From the NCBI GenBank assembly GCA_023717525.1, contig JAMQPK010000041.1:1-46996 (forward strand): a stretch of 46,996 nt of DNA, given 5' to 3'. This DNA is from Vicinamibacterales bacterium. Lineage in GTDB: Bacteria; Acidobacteriota; Vicinamibacteria; Vicinamibacterales; JAMQPK01. The notes under the pieces are model-generated. The model was not told the origin of the DNA and made no database searches. It worked only from the letters and a program-made list of their open reading frames with translations. The translations under genes and the position numbers were made by a program. Shown piece after piece: positions 37,453 to 45,348 of the stretch. The number at the start of each line of letters is the position of its first letter. The stretch's first letter is position 1.

Positions 37453-38639
37453 CGCGAGCCGCCATGAAAATCTCGGCTATTGGGCTGGCGTTGATCGTGT
37501 TTGCCACCGCCCTCACACTGGCCCAATCACAAGTGTCGCAGGCTGGCGGCGCGCTCGCGGGCATTTCCCCTGCAGAGTTCGAGGAATTCCGCCTGGGACT
37601 GGACGACTTTCTCGAGGTGGAAGCGGCGGAGGAGGGACTCGGCCCCGCCTTCAATGGCACGAGCTGCGCGGTGTGCCACAACGTGCCCGTCATCGGCGGT
37701 ACGGGTACGATTGCCGAGCTACGTGCCGGCCGTCGCAATGCCAGCGGCGAATTCGAGACTCTTGATGGAACGGGCGAGACGCTCTTTCATCTCTTTTCGG
37801 TTCCCGGACACTCCTGCCAGCCCATCCTGCCCGCCGACGCCACGGTGTTTGCCAGGCGCGTGCCGATCCCTCTGTTCGGTGCAGGCCTTGTTGAAGCGAT
37901 CCCTGACGAGACGATTCGTGCTCTCGAGGATCCCACCGACCGCAATGGCGATGGTGTAAGCGGGCGGGCCGGAATGGTCGTCGACGTCGCCAGCGGCGAG
38001 CACCGGGTCGGGCGCTTCGGATGGAAAGCCCAGCACGCGACACTGCTTTCGTTCAGCGGCGACGCCTATCGGAACGAAATGGGTATCACGAACGATCTGT
38101 TCCCGCTGGAAGCCGCGTTCGGCATCCCGGCCGATCGCATGCGCCTGTGCGACCCGTTTCCCGATCCTGAGGACAAGCCCGATCCGCGCACGAAGCGCCG
38201 CGGCATCGACAACTTCACGAGCTTCATGCGCTTGCTTGCGCCAATTCCCCGCTCCGGAGTCGATGAGACAGCTCGCCAGGGCGAGGCGATCTTTGCGGCG
38301 ATCGGCTGCACCGCGTGCCATGTGCCGTCGCTGACGACGGGACCGAGTTCCCATCCGGTGTTCGATCGGAAAATCGTCGCCCTCTTCTCCGACCTGTTGC
38401 TCCACGAGATCGGCACCGGAGACGGCATCAGGCAGGGTCCGGCCGAGGCCAATGAAATCCGCACGCCGGCTTTGTGGGGTCTTCGGCACCGCCGGCCGCT
38501 CCTGCACGACGGCTCGGCTGGAACCGTCGAGGAGGCCATTCGCCGGCATGGCCAGGAAGCCGCGCTTGCGCGCCGTGGCTTCGAACGGCTGAGTGATGCC
38601 GAGCGTGAGGCAGTGCTGTCGTTTCTCCGAACGCTCTAG
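37449..38639 (+). CDS. Di-heme c-type oxidoreductase (DUF1111, COG3488)
   Basis: A 396-residue exported di-heme protein of the DUF1111 family, described as putative peroxidases or thiol oxidoreductases. ATG 37449 overlaps the cupredoxin stop by 4 bases (ATGA); ATG 37464 is an alternative. The signal peptide is MKISAIGLALIVFATALTLAQ. Two covalent heme sites are present, CAVCH at 73-77 and CTACH at 287-291. A calcium-loop-like segment DRNGDGVSGR at about 164-173 and the family motifs GPAFNGTSC, FGWKAQ and NEIRTPALWGLRHRRPLLHDG also match. DUF1111 genes often sit near imelysin-type metal-uptake genes in other bacteria. Here the upstream promoter carries an MntR-like box. Reaction and electron donor are unknown. 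Confidence 0.88.
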   Translation: MTRAAMKISAIGLALIVFATALTLAQSQVSQAGGALAGISPAEFEEFRLGLDDFLEVEAAEEGLGPAFNGTSCAVCHNVPVIGGTGTIAELRAGRRNASGEFETLDGTGETLFHLFSVPGHSCQPILPADATVFARRVPIPLFGAGLVEAIPDETIRALEDPTDRNGDGVSGRAGMVVDVASGEHRVGRFGWKAQHATLLSFSGDAYRNEMGITNDLFPLEAAFGIPADRMRLCDPFPDPEDKPDPRTKRRGIDNFTSFMRLLAPIPRSGVDETARQGEAIFAAIGCTACHVPSLTTGPSSHPVFDRKIVALFSDLLLHEIGTGDGIRQGPAEANEIRTPALWGLRHRRPLLHDGSAGTVEEAIRRHGQEAALARRGFERLSDAEREAVLSFLRTL

Positions 38640-38646
38640 CTAGAGC
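38633..38646. repeat. 14-base perfect palindrome joining two convergent stop codons
   Basis: GCTCTAG and CTAGAGC meet with no gap; the TAG stop of the DUF1111 gene (38637-38639) directly abuts the TAG stop of the convergent DACNV-type gene. It could fold as a small hairpin, but there is no T tract, so terminator function is doubtful. Confidence 0.5.
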
Positions 38647-39779
38647 AGCAACGCTTCGACGCGGTGAGCGTGCACCGATTCCTCGCACGGCGACCATGCG
38701 AAGACCGTGAAGCGCCGATCCTGCGACGCCACCAACGCGATCGCGCTGCGTTGATCATGAACAAACTGTGCCGCCGACAGGTGACGCGTGCCGCCGAGCA
38801 GGCTCGTCGACAACGTCTGCGGCACATTACCCTCAATCGGCTCGGTCGCGATCACCTGCTCGACAGGTGAGGCACCGCGCCGCCGCTGAATCTTCGCGCC
38901 AAATCCAAGCACTTCGTACGTATCGGTGATGATGGCCGCTCCGTCGACTGCCGTCAGGCCCGCGATCGCATCCACGGCTTCGCGCAGCGCTTCCTGCCAG
39001 ACGTGCAGCTTCATGGGCCCGCCCGATTGCCGCATCAATTCCGTCAGCTCCCTGAACGCCGGCACCACGGCATACGTCATCGGCTGCACGATCGACTCGC
39101 GCCATTCATCGGCATGCTCCGGGACGACGAGCAGCGACCCTCCCCGGCCGTGCGCACGCATCGACACGGCTATCTGTACGAGCACATTCACGGAATCGAC
39201 CCACGAGGCGGGCGAGTCAAATCCGAGCAGCGACGTCAGCAGATCCGGACAATCGGGCAGGCTCGATGCTCCTTCATCCACGATCTTGATCTGATCGCCC
39301 TCCAGCACCGCCACGTTCACATACTTGCCCGACTGTTCGCCTCGATGATGCTTGATGATCAGCAACCCCGGCTCGACCACTTCGATGACGAAGCAGTAGG
39401 TTGGAATATTGTGCGTGGTACCCCACACGCAAAGTTCCTCCTGGTAACGCCACATCCCCAGGTGGATTCCGGCGCGCTCGACGACCGGGGCGACCTTCGT
39501 GAGCGCCGCGGGCGTCAGCGGCAACGGCCGTTCGAGCAGAAGCGGATTCTCGTCGTGCTCGGGCGGAAGATAGGCGATCGAAATCTTCGGAACGTACCCC
39601 TCCTCGCGGCGCAGGCTTGCCCAGAACGCGGCGTTGATCACCTGTTCGATGACGTCGGCTTCGGGAAGCGCGGCGGTCACGGTGTCGCCACGGGCCTTCG
39701 CTGCTTTCAGATGGCGCGCGAAATGCGCCTGCACTTTCGGGGCAACGAGCCTCGCGGCCGGATAACTCTCTGGCATCAC
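38640..39779 (-). CDS. DisA_N-like (DACNV-type) probable sensor protein
   Basis: A 379-residue cytoplasmic protein. The C-terminal half (from about 255) looks like the diadenylate cyclase (DAC) fold of DisA/CdaA: a DGA motif at 279-281 (LTAVDGAAIITD), GFGAKI, and GGTRHLSAAQF at 329-339 in place of the GTRHR(T/A)A motif, followed by AIALVASQDRRFTVF. One Arg of the second motif is replaced by Leu, so cyclase activity is doubtful. This agrees with the DACNV group described as probable nucleotide-sensing domains. The N-terminal 250 residues are not recognised beyond this family. It shares a minus-strand unit with the upstream 131-residue hypothetical gene, 12 bases apart. Confidence 0.68.
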   Translation of the reverse strand: MMPESYPAARLVAPKVQAHFARHLKAAKARGDTVTAALPEADVIEQVINAAFWASLRREEGYVPKISIAYLPPEHDENPLLLERPLPLTPAALTKVAPVVERAGIHLGMWRYQEELCVWGTTHNIPTYCFVIEVVEPGLLIIKHHRGEQSGKYVNVAVLEGDQIKIVDEGASSLPDCPDLLTSLLGFDSPASWVDSVNVLVQIAVSMRAHGRGGSLLVVPEHADEWRESIVQPMTYAVVPAFRELTELMRQSGGPMKLHVWQEALREAVDAIAGLTAVDGAAIITDTYEVLGFGAKIQRRRGASPVEQVIATEPIEGNVPQTLSTSLLGGTRHLSAAQFVHDQRSAIALVASQDRRFTVFAWSPCEESVHAHRVEALLL

Positions 39780-39791
39780 GTACGAATTCTA

Positions 39792-40187
39792 TTAGCGTTT
39801 GGCTTTCAACAGGGTCACGAGATCGCGGTGGGCGAAGACGGCATCCGGGCTCTCCTGCAGCGCCTGGTAGTAACGCTGCTCGTACGGATTGCCGGTCTCA
39901 TTCGGCGAGGTCAGATCGCGCACGTGCCCCACGACGGCTTCAAGATCGCCGTCACCAGGAGGAGTCTCATCCTCCAGTATCTCGTCGATGCGAACGACCA
40001 TCTGAGACAGGCCTCGCAGCCACGCGAACTGTGGCTCCGTCAGCAGCGCGTCGAGCAGCTGGTTGCTCGTTAGTCGCCCGTTCGCACGCTCGTAGCCGGC
40101 CCGTTGCCAGTCGAGCAGCGTCTTGTGGAGACGCAGCAGCGCATGGCGAAGGTCCTTCAAGAATTGCTGCGCAGGCCCGGAGTCCAT
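39792..40187 (-). CDS. Conserved hypothetical protein, 131 residues
   Basis: A short, mostly helical, charged protein without signal peptide or membrane segment. The start MDSGPAQQFLKDLRHALLRLHKTLLD and the Trp/Leu-rich LLTEPQFAWLRGLSQMVVRIDE are the clearest features, and it ends LLKAKR. I recall similar small proteins in proteobacteria and Acidobacteriota without an assigned role. It is divergent from recQ, with only 24 bases between the start codons, and upstream of the DACNV-type gene, so a link with either is possible. Function unknown. Confidence 0.7.
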   Translation of the reverse strand: MDSGPAQQFLKDLRHALLRLHKTLLDWQRAGYERANGRLTSNQLLDALLTEPQFAWLRGLSQMVVRIDEILEDETPPGDGDLEAVVGHVRDLTSPNETGNPYEQRYYQALQESPDAVFAHRDLVTLLKAKR

Positions 40188-40211
40188 CTGCTCAGGATAC
40201 GATATCCGGGG

Positions 40212-42029
40212 ATGCCCGCTACAACTCTTCAGAATGTCATCTCGCGGTACTGGGGGTACACGTCATTTCGCCCGCTCCAGCGGGAAGCGATGGACGCGGT
40301 GCTCGCCGGGCGCGACTCCATCGTCGTGCTCCCCACCGGAGGCGGCAAGTCGCTCTGCTTTCAAGCGCCGGCCGTCGTGCAGGATGGCGTAGCACTGATC
40401 GTTTCACCGCTGATTTCACTGATGAAAGACCAGGTCGATACGCTGGTCGGCAACGGCGTTCCAGCCGCGCTGTACAACAGTTCGCTGTCGAGCAGCGAGA
40501 AAGCCGGCGTCAGCGCAGGCCTCAAAGAGGGGCGCTACCGTCTCCTCTACGTCTCGCCGGAGCGGCTCGTCGGCGAAGGCAGCGAATCGTTCATCTCGAT
40601 GCTCTCCGGCTGCCGTGTCAGTTTCGTCGCCATCGATGAGGCCCACTGCATCAGCCAGTGGGGACACGATTTCCGGCCCGAATATCGCCAGCTCGGTCGT
40701 CTGCGCGACCTGCTGCCGGGCGTGGCCCTCCACGCCTACACGGCCACCGCGACGGCGCGTGTGCGACGCGACATCTCGACGCAGCTCGGGCTCAGCGACC
40801 CTGTCGAGTTCGTCGGATCATTCGATCGGCCGAACCTTCTCTACCGCTCAATTCCCCGCAACACGCTGAAAAAGCAACTGGTTGAAGTGCTCGAGCGTCA
40901 TCGCGGCGAGGCCGGGATCATCTACTGCATCTCGCGTCGTGAGGTCGATGCCCTGGCTGCGTGGCTCACGGGAACAGGCGTCACCGCGCTGCCATACCAT
41001 GCCGGCCTCTCGGACGAAGAACGCAGCCGGCATCAGGATGCGTTCCTCAGCGAGCGCGCCGACGTCATCGTTGCAACGGTCGCATTCGGGATGGGCATCG
41101 ATCGCTCTGATGTCAGGTTCGTCGTTCATGCCGGCGCCCCTCGGTCGCTCGAGCACTACCAGCAGGAATCAGGGCGTGCCGGACGCGACGGCCTCGAAGC
41201 CGAGTGCCTGCTCATCTATTCGTCTGCCGACTTCATGAAGTGGCGGATCATGCTCGAGCGGAACGGCGAGTTGACTGAGGCCGCCCAGGCCCTTCTGCGT
41301 CAGATGGAGCGATACGCGGCCGGCGTTGGATGCCGCCATCGTCACCTGTCAGAGTACTTCGGTGATCGCTATGTGAAAGAAGGATGCGCCGGCTGCGACT
41401 ACTGCTTGAACGAACTCGAGCCGTCGAAAGATCCGGTTCCGCTTGCGCGCAAGATTCTTTCGTGTGTCGCCCGCGTTGGTCAGCGCTTTGGCGCCACACA
41501 TGTTGCCAGCGTCCTCCGCGGTCACGCCAGCGATCAAGTAGTCGCGAGGGGCCACGCCGGCCTCAGCACGTTCGGCCTGCTGCCCGAGGCCTCGGTTGCG
41601 GAGATCCGGGGGTATGTCGAACAACTCACGGCGTTGGGCCTGCTTCTTCAAACCGGCGACGCATACCCTGTTCTCCAGCTCACGAACCGGGGGCTCGACC
41701 TGTTGAAGGACGCCGCGAGCTTTCCCGGCTTGCGGTTGGCGCGCCAGCGTCCACCGCGGAAGGATGCTCCGCGCACGCGATCGCGCGTCGAGGCCGAATC
41801 CTGGCTGGATGTCGATCGCGATTTGTTCGATCGCCTGCGGTCTGTCCGTCTCGATATCGCCAGGTCACGTGGAGTGCCGCCGTACGTGATTTTCCACGAC
41901 GCTACCCTGCGCGAGATGGCCCGAGTGCGGCCGGATTCAATCGACGCACTGCTGCAGGTCAGGGGCGTAGGCGCGCGCAAGGCCGAAGACCTGGGCGACG
42001 TGTTCCTGGCGGCCATTCGCGAACATTAA
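40212..42029 (+). CDS. recQ: ATP-dependent DNA helicase RecQ
   Basis: A 3'-5' superfamily 2 helicase in recombinational repair and replication-fork restart; 605 residues from ATG 40212. The upstream in-frame region is antisense to the hypothetical gene and is not used. Domains are: helicase core with Walker A PTGGGKS at 41-47, DEAH (AIDEAHCISQWGHDFRPEY), TATATARVRRDI, and GMGIDRSDVRFV followed by QESGRAGRDG; an RQC zinc site (CRHRHLSEYFGDRYVKEGCAGCDYC, four Cys); and a C-terminal HRDC domain (FDRLRSVRLDIARSRGVPPYVIFHD to GVGARKAEDLG). It overlaps the next ABC-F gene by one base (TAATG). Confidence 0.95.
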   Translation: MPATTLQNVISRYWGYTSFRPLQREAMDAVLAGRDSIVVLPTGGGKSLCFQAPAVVQDGVALIVSPLISLMKDQVDTLVGNGVPAALYNSSLSSSEKAGVSAGLKEGRYRLLYVSPERLVGEGSESFISMLSGCRVSFVAIDEAHCISQWGHDFRPEYRQLGRLRDLLPGVALHAYTATATARVRRDISTQLGLSDPVEFVGSFDRPNLLYRSIPRNTLKKQLVEVLERHRGEAGIIYCISRREVDALAAWLTGTGVTALPYHAGLSDEERSRHQDAFLSERADVIVATVAFGMGIDRSDVRFVVHAGAPRSLEHYQQESGRAGRDGLEAECLLIYSSADFMKWRIMLERNGELTEAAQALLRQMERYAAGVGCRHRHLSEYFGDRYVKEGCAGCDYCLNELEPSKDPVPLARKILSCVARVGQRFGATHVASVLRGHASDQVVARGHAGLSTFGLLPEASVAEIRGYVEQLTALGLLLQTGDAYPVLQLTNRGLDLLKDAASFPGLRLARQRPPRKDAPRTRSRVEAESWLDVDRDLFDRLRSVRLDIARSRGVPPYVIFHDATLREMARVRPDSIDALLQVRGVGARKAEDLGDVFLAAIREH

Positions 42030-43936
42030 TGCCTCTCGTTACACTCGATCACCTCGCGATGGCGTACGGCCATCTGCCGCTTCTCGACGATGCGAGCATG
42101 CAGATTGAGGCGCGTGAGCGCGTCTGCGTGATCGGCCGCAACGGAACCGGAAAATCGACTCTGCTGCAGATCATCAGCGGTGATGTGACGCCGGACAGCG
42201 GCAGCATCTGGAAACTGCCGGGTATCCGCATCGCCAGGCTCGTTCAGGATGTTCCGTTGTCGGATAGCCGTCCGGTCTTCGACATCGTCTCGGAAGGGCT
42301 TGGCGAGCTCGGCGAACTGGCTATCGCCTACCATCACGCGGCGGTGGCGGTTGCAGAACATGGCACCCCGGCGTCGCTGGCCACACTCGGCCGCCTGCAG
42401 CATGAGATGGACGAACGCGACGCCTGGACGGTCGAGCAGCGCGTCGAGCTGGTGCTGCAGCGGCTCGATCTGCCGGAGGATGTGACCGTCGACACGTTGT
42501 CCGGCGGTTGGAAACGCCGTGTGCTGCTCGCGCGCGCGCTCGTCGCTCAACCCGATCTTCTGCTGCTGGACGAGCCGACCAATCATCTCGACATCGAAGC
42601 GATGATGTGGCTTGAAACCTTTTTGATCGACTATCCCGGCTCGGTGGTCTTCGTCACCCACGATCGTGCTTTTCTTCAACGGGTCGCCACGCGCATCGTC
42701 GAGCTCGATCGCGGACATCTCACCTCGTGGCCGGGCGACTACGCCACTTTCCTTCGTAAGAAGGAAGAGTGGCTCGCCAACGAGTCCGTTCACAACGACA
42801 AGTTCGACAAGCGGCTCGCCCAGGAGGAAGCGTGGCTTCGCCAGGGCATCAAAGCCCGGCGAACCCGCGACGAAGGACGCGTTCGCCGGCTGCTGGCCAT
42901 GCGCGAAGAGCGAGCGGCCCGCCGCGCACTCGCCGGATCCGTGCGGTTGCAGTCCGATACCGCGGAGCGATCCGGCCAGATGGTGTTCGAAGCCGAGCAG
43001 GTGAGCAAATCGTTTGGCGACAAAGTGGTGGTCAGCCACGTGTCGACGCGCGTCATCCGCGGCGACCGTATCGGGCTCATCGGCCCCAACGGCGCAGGCA
43101 AGACGACGCTGCTGCGCATGTTGATGGGAGAGATCGAGCCAGACTCTGGCGAAGTTCGCCGCGGCGCAAACGTGCAGATCGCCTACTACGATCAGCAGCG
43201 TGAGCAGCTCGACCCTGAGCGAACCGTATTCGACACAGTTGGCGAAGGCAACGACACGGTGACGGTGAATGGGAAAACCCAACACGTCCACGGATATCTG
43301 CGCGACTTCCTCTTTCCACCCGAGCGTGTCAGCTCGCCGGTGAAAGCGCTTTCCGGTGGAGAGCGCAATCGATTGCTGCTCGCCCGATTGTTCACTCGTC
43401 CGGCGAACGTGCTCGTACTCGACGAGCCGACCAACGATCTCGACATTGAAACCTTGGAGTTACTCGAGGCGTTCCTTACCGACTGGCCGGGTACTTTGCT
43501 GCTGGTGAGCCACGATCGCGCCTTCATCGACGACGTCGTGACAAGCACGCTGGTGTTCGAGGGTGACGGCCGCGTGCAGGAGTTTGTGGGCGGGTACGAG
43601 GACTGGCTGCGGCAACGAGCCGAACCTGGCTCGGTCGCCCCGCCGGCGGCACGGCCGGCCGCTCCAAAACCCGCGTCCAAGGTGTTGACGCAGCGCGCAT
43701 CGGCTCCGCGCAGGAAGCTGTCCTACCGCGAACAGAAAGAGCTGGCGGATCTCCCAGGCCGGATCGAGGCGCTCGAAGCCGAGCAGCAACGGCTGAGTCT
43801 TGCCGTGGCCGCGCCAGACTTCTACAAAGAACCGGCCGACACGATCAAGCTGACACTCGCGCGGCTGGACACTTTGCGAAAGCAGCTGAGCGAGGTTTAT
43901 GCACGGTGGGACGAACTTGATTCCCGCACGAAGTAA
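42029..43936 (+). CDS. uup: ABC-F family ATPase, Uup-like
   Basis: A soluble ABC-F protein of 635 residues from ATG 42029, with two ATPase domains and no membrane segment. Domain 1 has GRNGTGKST, LSGGWKRRVLLARAL and LLLDEPTNHLD; domain 2 has [24 protein letters not shown] and LVLDEPTNDLD. The linker between them (DYATFLRKKEEWLANES, then RQGIKARRTRDEGRV) is the ribosome-contacting arm region. The C-terminus carries a Pro/Ala linker and a coiled coil (LSYREQKELADLPGRIEALEAEQQ) typical of Uup, which acts on ribosomes and branched DNA intermediates. The pairing with recQ fits the DNA role. The frame can be extended far upstream inside recQ, but homology starts here. Confidence 0.93.
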   Translation: MPLVTLDHLAMAYGHLPLLDDASMQIEARERVCVIGRNGTGKSTLLQIISGDVTPDSGSIWKLPGIRIARLVQDVPLSDSRPVFDIVSEGLGELGELAIAYHHAAVAVAEHGTPASLATLGRLQHEMDERDAWTVEQRVELVLQRLDLPEDVTVDTLSGGWKRRVLLARALVAQPDLLLLDEPTNHLDIEAMMWLETFLIDYPGSVVFVTHDRAFLQRVATRIVELDRGHLTSWPGDYATFLRKKEEWLANESVHNDKFDKRLAQEEAWLRQGIKARRTRDEGRVRRLLAMREERAARRALAGSVRLQSDTAERSGQMVFEAEQVSKSFGDKVVVSHVSTRVIRGDRIGLIGPNGAGKTTLLRMLMGEIEPDSGEVRRGANVQIAYYDQQREQLDPERTVFDTVGEGNDTVTVNGKTQHVHGYLRDFLFPPERVSSPVKALSGGERNRLLLARLFTRPANVLVLDEPTNDLDIETLELLEAFLTDWPGTLLLVSHDRAFIDDVVTSTLVFEGDGRVQEFVGGYEDWLRQRAEPGSVAPPAARPAAPKPASKVLTQRASAPRRKLSYREQKELADLPGRIEALEAEQQRLSLAVAAPDFYKEPADTIKLTLARLDTLRKQLSEVYARWDELDSRTK

Positions 43937-43939
43937 GAT

Positions 43940-44287
43940 GTGAATGCTGTGGCGAACGTGTACTCGACCGGCGTTGGGCGAATCTGTCCGAAGTGCGGCT
44001 GGCCGGCAAACGACTGCAAATGCAGCTCGAACATCTCGGAGGAAGCCGTTCCTGCGAAGGTCGTCGCCAAGCTGCGGATCGAAACCAAAGGCCGCGGGGG
44101 GAAGACCGTCACCGTCGTCTACGACCTTCCGAGAAATTCAATGTTCCTGAAGGATCTCAGCCAGGAATTGAAGCGAACGTGCGGTACCGGCGGCACCGTC
44201 GCCGAGAACACGGTCGAGCTTCAAGGTGATGTCCGCGACAAGGTCAGGGCTCTTCTGCAGAAAAAGAGCTTCACCGTCAAAGGCTAG
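43940..44287 (+). CDS. yciH: SUI1-family translation factor YciH
   Basis: A 115-residue eIF1-like protein that affects start-codon fidelity. GTG 43940, 3 bases after the ABC-F stop, gives a family-like start (VYSTGVGRICPKCGWPANDCKC) with a Cys cluster at C16, C19, C26 and C28. The SUI1 domain follows (KLRIETKGRGGKTVTVVYDLP, DLSQELKRTCGTGGTV, VELQGDVRDKVRALLQKKSF) and covers the rest of the protein. The gene closes the recQ-uup-yciH unit and overlaps the convergent beta-lactamase-like gene by 4 bases. Confidence 0.92.
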   Translation: MNAVANVYSTGVGRICPKCGWPANDCKCSSNISEEAVPAKVVAKLRIETKGRGGKTVTVVYDLPRNSMFLKDLSQELKRTCGTGGTVAENTVELQGDVRDKVRALLQKKSFTVKG

Positions 44288-45297
44288 TTGCCGCCCAGCC
44301 TGGCAACGATCAGCTGTTCGATAATCTCGTCTACGGTCCGGCGGTGGGCCCGGCGATCGTCATCGGCAGTTGACGCCGACGTCGACACGACGACAAGCTG
44401 CAGGTCCGGTACCAGTACGACGAATTGCCCGCCAAAGCCCCACGCGTAGTACGCCTGGCGCCCGGCCATTTCCCGCATCCACCAGCCGTATCCATACTCG
44501 CGCCCGCTGATGCGCGACCGTCCTCTCGCGGCAAATGAGTCGTTCACCCACTTCTCGGGCACGACTTGCTCGGCGCCGGCGCGCCCTTCATTCAAGTACA
44601 TCTCGCCGAATGCCAGCATCTGTCTTGGCGACATCAGCATGTCGTTGCCACCGAAATAGATACCTTGTGGATCTCTGGGCCACGGCTCCAACCTGAACCC
44701 CAGCGGCTGCCCCAGCACGTCCTGTGCAAACTGCCATGTGCTCCTGCCGGAGGCTTTCGTCAAGATGGCCGAGAGCAGGTGAGAATTCCCTGTGCTGTAC
44801 TCCATCGCCGTCCCAGGCTGGGCAACAAGCGGTCGCATGAGCGCGTGCTTGACCCAATTCCCGCTCTGTACCCAGGCACCGTAGTTCCGGTTGCTCGTCG
44901 ATTCGAGCCCCGATCTCATCGTCAGCAAATCCTCAATCGTGATGGTGCGCTTGGCTGCTTCCGTCACGGACCTGTATTGCTCAGGAAAATAGGCCGCGAT
45001 GGGGTCGTGGACGTCCTTGATGAGGCCTCGATGAATCGCGGCACCGACAAGGGCGGAGATGACGCTCTTCGACGCCGATTTGATGTTGCTCAGGCTGGAG
45101 GGACGACGTCCGTTGAAGTAGCGTTCGAGAATGAGGGTGCCACGCTGGCTGACGAGCAGGCTGTGGAGCCTGGGAAGTTCGGTTGCAGCCTTGACCGCCG
45201 GCTCAAGAGCGGCAGGTACAGGCGATTCGACGGGTCGAGCCTGTCCGGAAGCAACCGAAGCAAAGCCGACAACTAGAAGGCAAGCGAACTTTCCCAC
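44284..45297 (-). CDS. Exported serine hydrolase, beta-lactamase/class C PBP-like
   Basis: A 337-residue exported serine hydrolase of the beta-lactamase family (PF00144). GTG 45297 begins a signal peptide (MGKFACLLVVGFASVASGQ) with an AAGG 3 to 4 bases upstream. The catalytic SxxK is SASK at 74-77 (NIKSASKSVISALV), followed by the EYSTGNSHLLSAIL motif with the catalytic Tyr, and GYGWWMREM with GFGGQFVVLVPDLQLVVV in the third-motif position. It is likely an esterase, D-aminopeptidase or penicillin-binding relative; a true beta-lactamase is less likely since motif 3 reads FGG. The 3' end overlaps yciH; upstream lies the AGTTTAC heptamer array. Confidence 0.85.
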   Translation of the reverse strand: MGKFACLLVVGFASVASGQARPVESPVPAALEPAVKAATELPRLHSLLVSQRGTLILERYFNGRRPSSLSNIKSASKSVISALVGAAIHRGLIKDVHDPIAAYFPEQYRSVTEAAKRTITIEDLLTMRSGLESTSNRNYGAWVQSGNWVKHALMRPLVAQPGTAMEYSTGNSHLLSAILTKASGRSTWQFAQDVLGQPLGFRLEPWPRDPQGIYFGGNDMLMSPRQMLAFGEMYLNEGRAGAEQVVPEKWVNDSFAARGRSRISGREYGYGWWMREMAGRQAYYAWGFGGQFVVLVPDLQLVVVSTSASTADDDRRAHRRTVDEIIEQLIVARLGGN

Positions 45298-45306
45298 TTA
45301 CCTTCT

Positions 45307-45348
45307 AGTTTACAGTTTACAGTTTCCAGTTTTCAGTTCTCAGTGCTC
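45307..45348. repeat. Six AGTTTAC-type heptamers between a hydrolase gene and an NHL gene
   Basis: Two exact copies of AGTTTAC (45307-45313, 45314-45320) are followed by four degenerating copies: AGTTTCC, AGTTTTC, AGTTCTC and AGTGCTC, up to 45348. The NHL gene stop (TCA at 45347-45349 on the plus strand) lies at the edge of the array, as the pepF stop does in its array. Confidence 0.7.

Noticed and set aside
39003-40073. A 356-codon plus-strand open frame opposite the DACNV-type gene
   Set aside because: No domain is visible; it is an antisense shadow of the DAC-like gene and of the small hypothetical gene.
42026-43291. A 421-codon minus-strand open frame inside the ABC-F gene
   Set aside because: It lies opposite both Walker motifs and signature of a clear ABC-F ATPase and has no family similarity of its own.
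44284-45297. A true class C beta-lactamase or antibiotic resistance gene
   Set aside because: SxxK and the Tyr motif are present, but the third motif is not KTG, and this family is mostly made of esterases and peptidases of unknown substrate.
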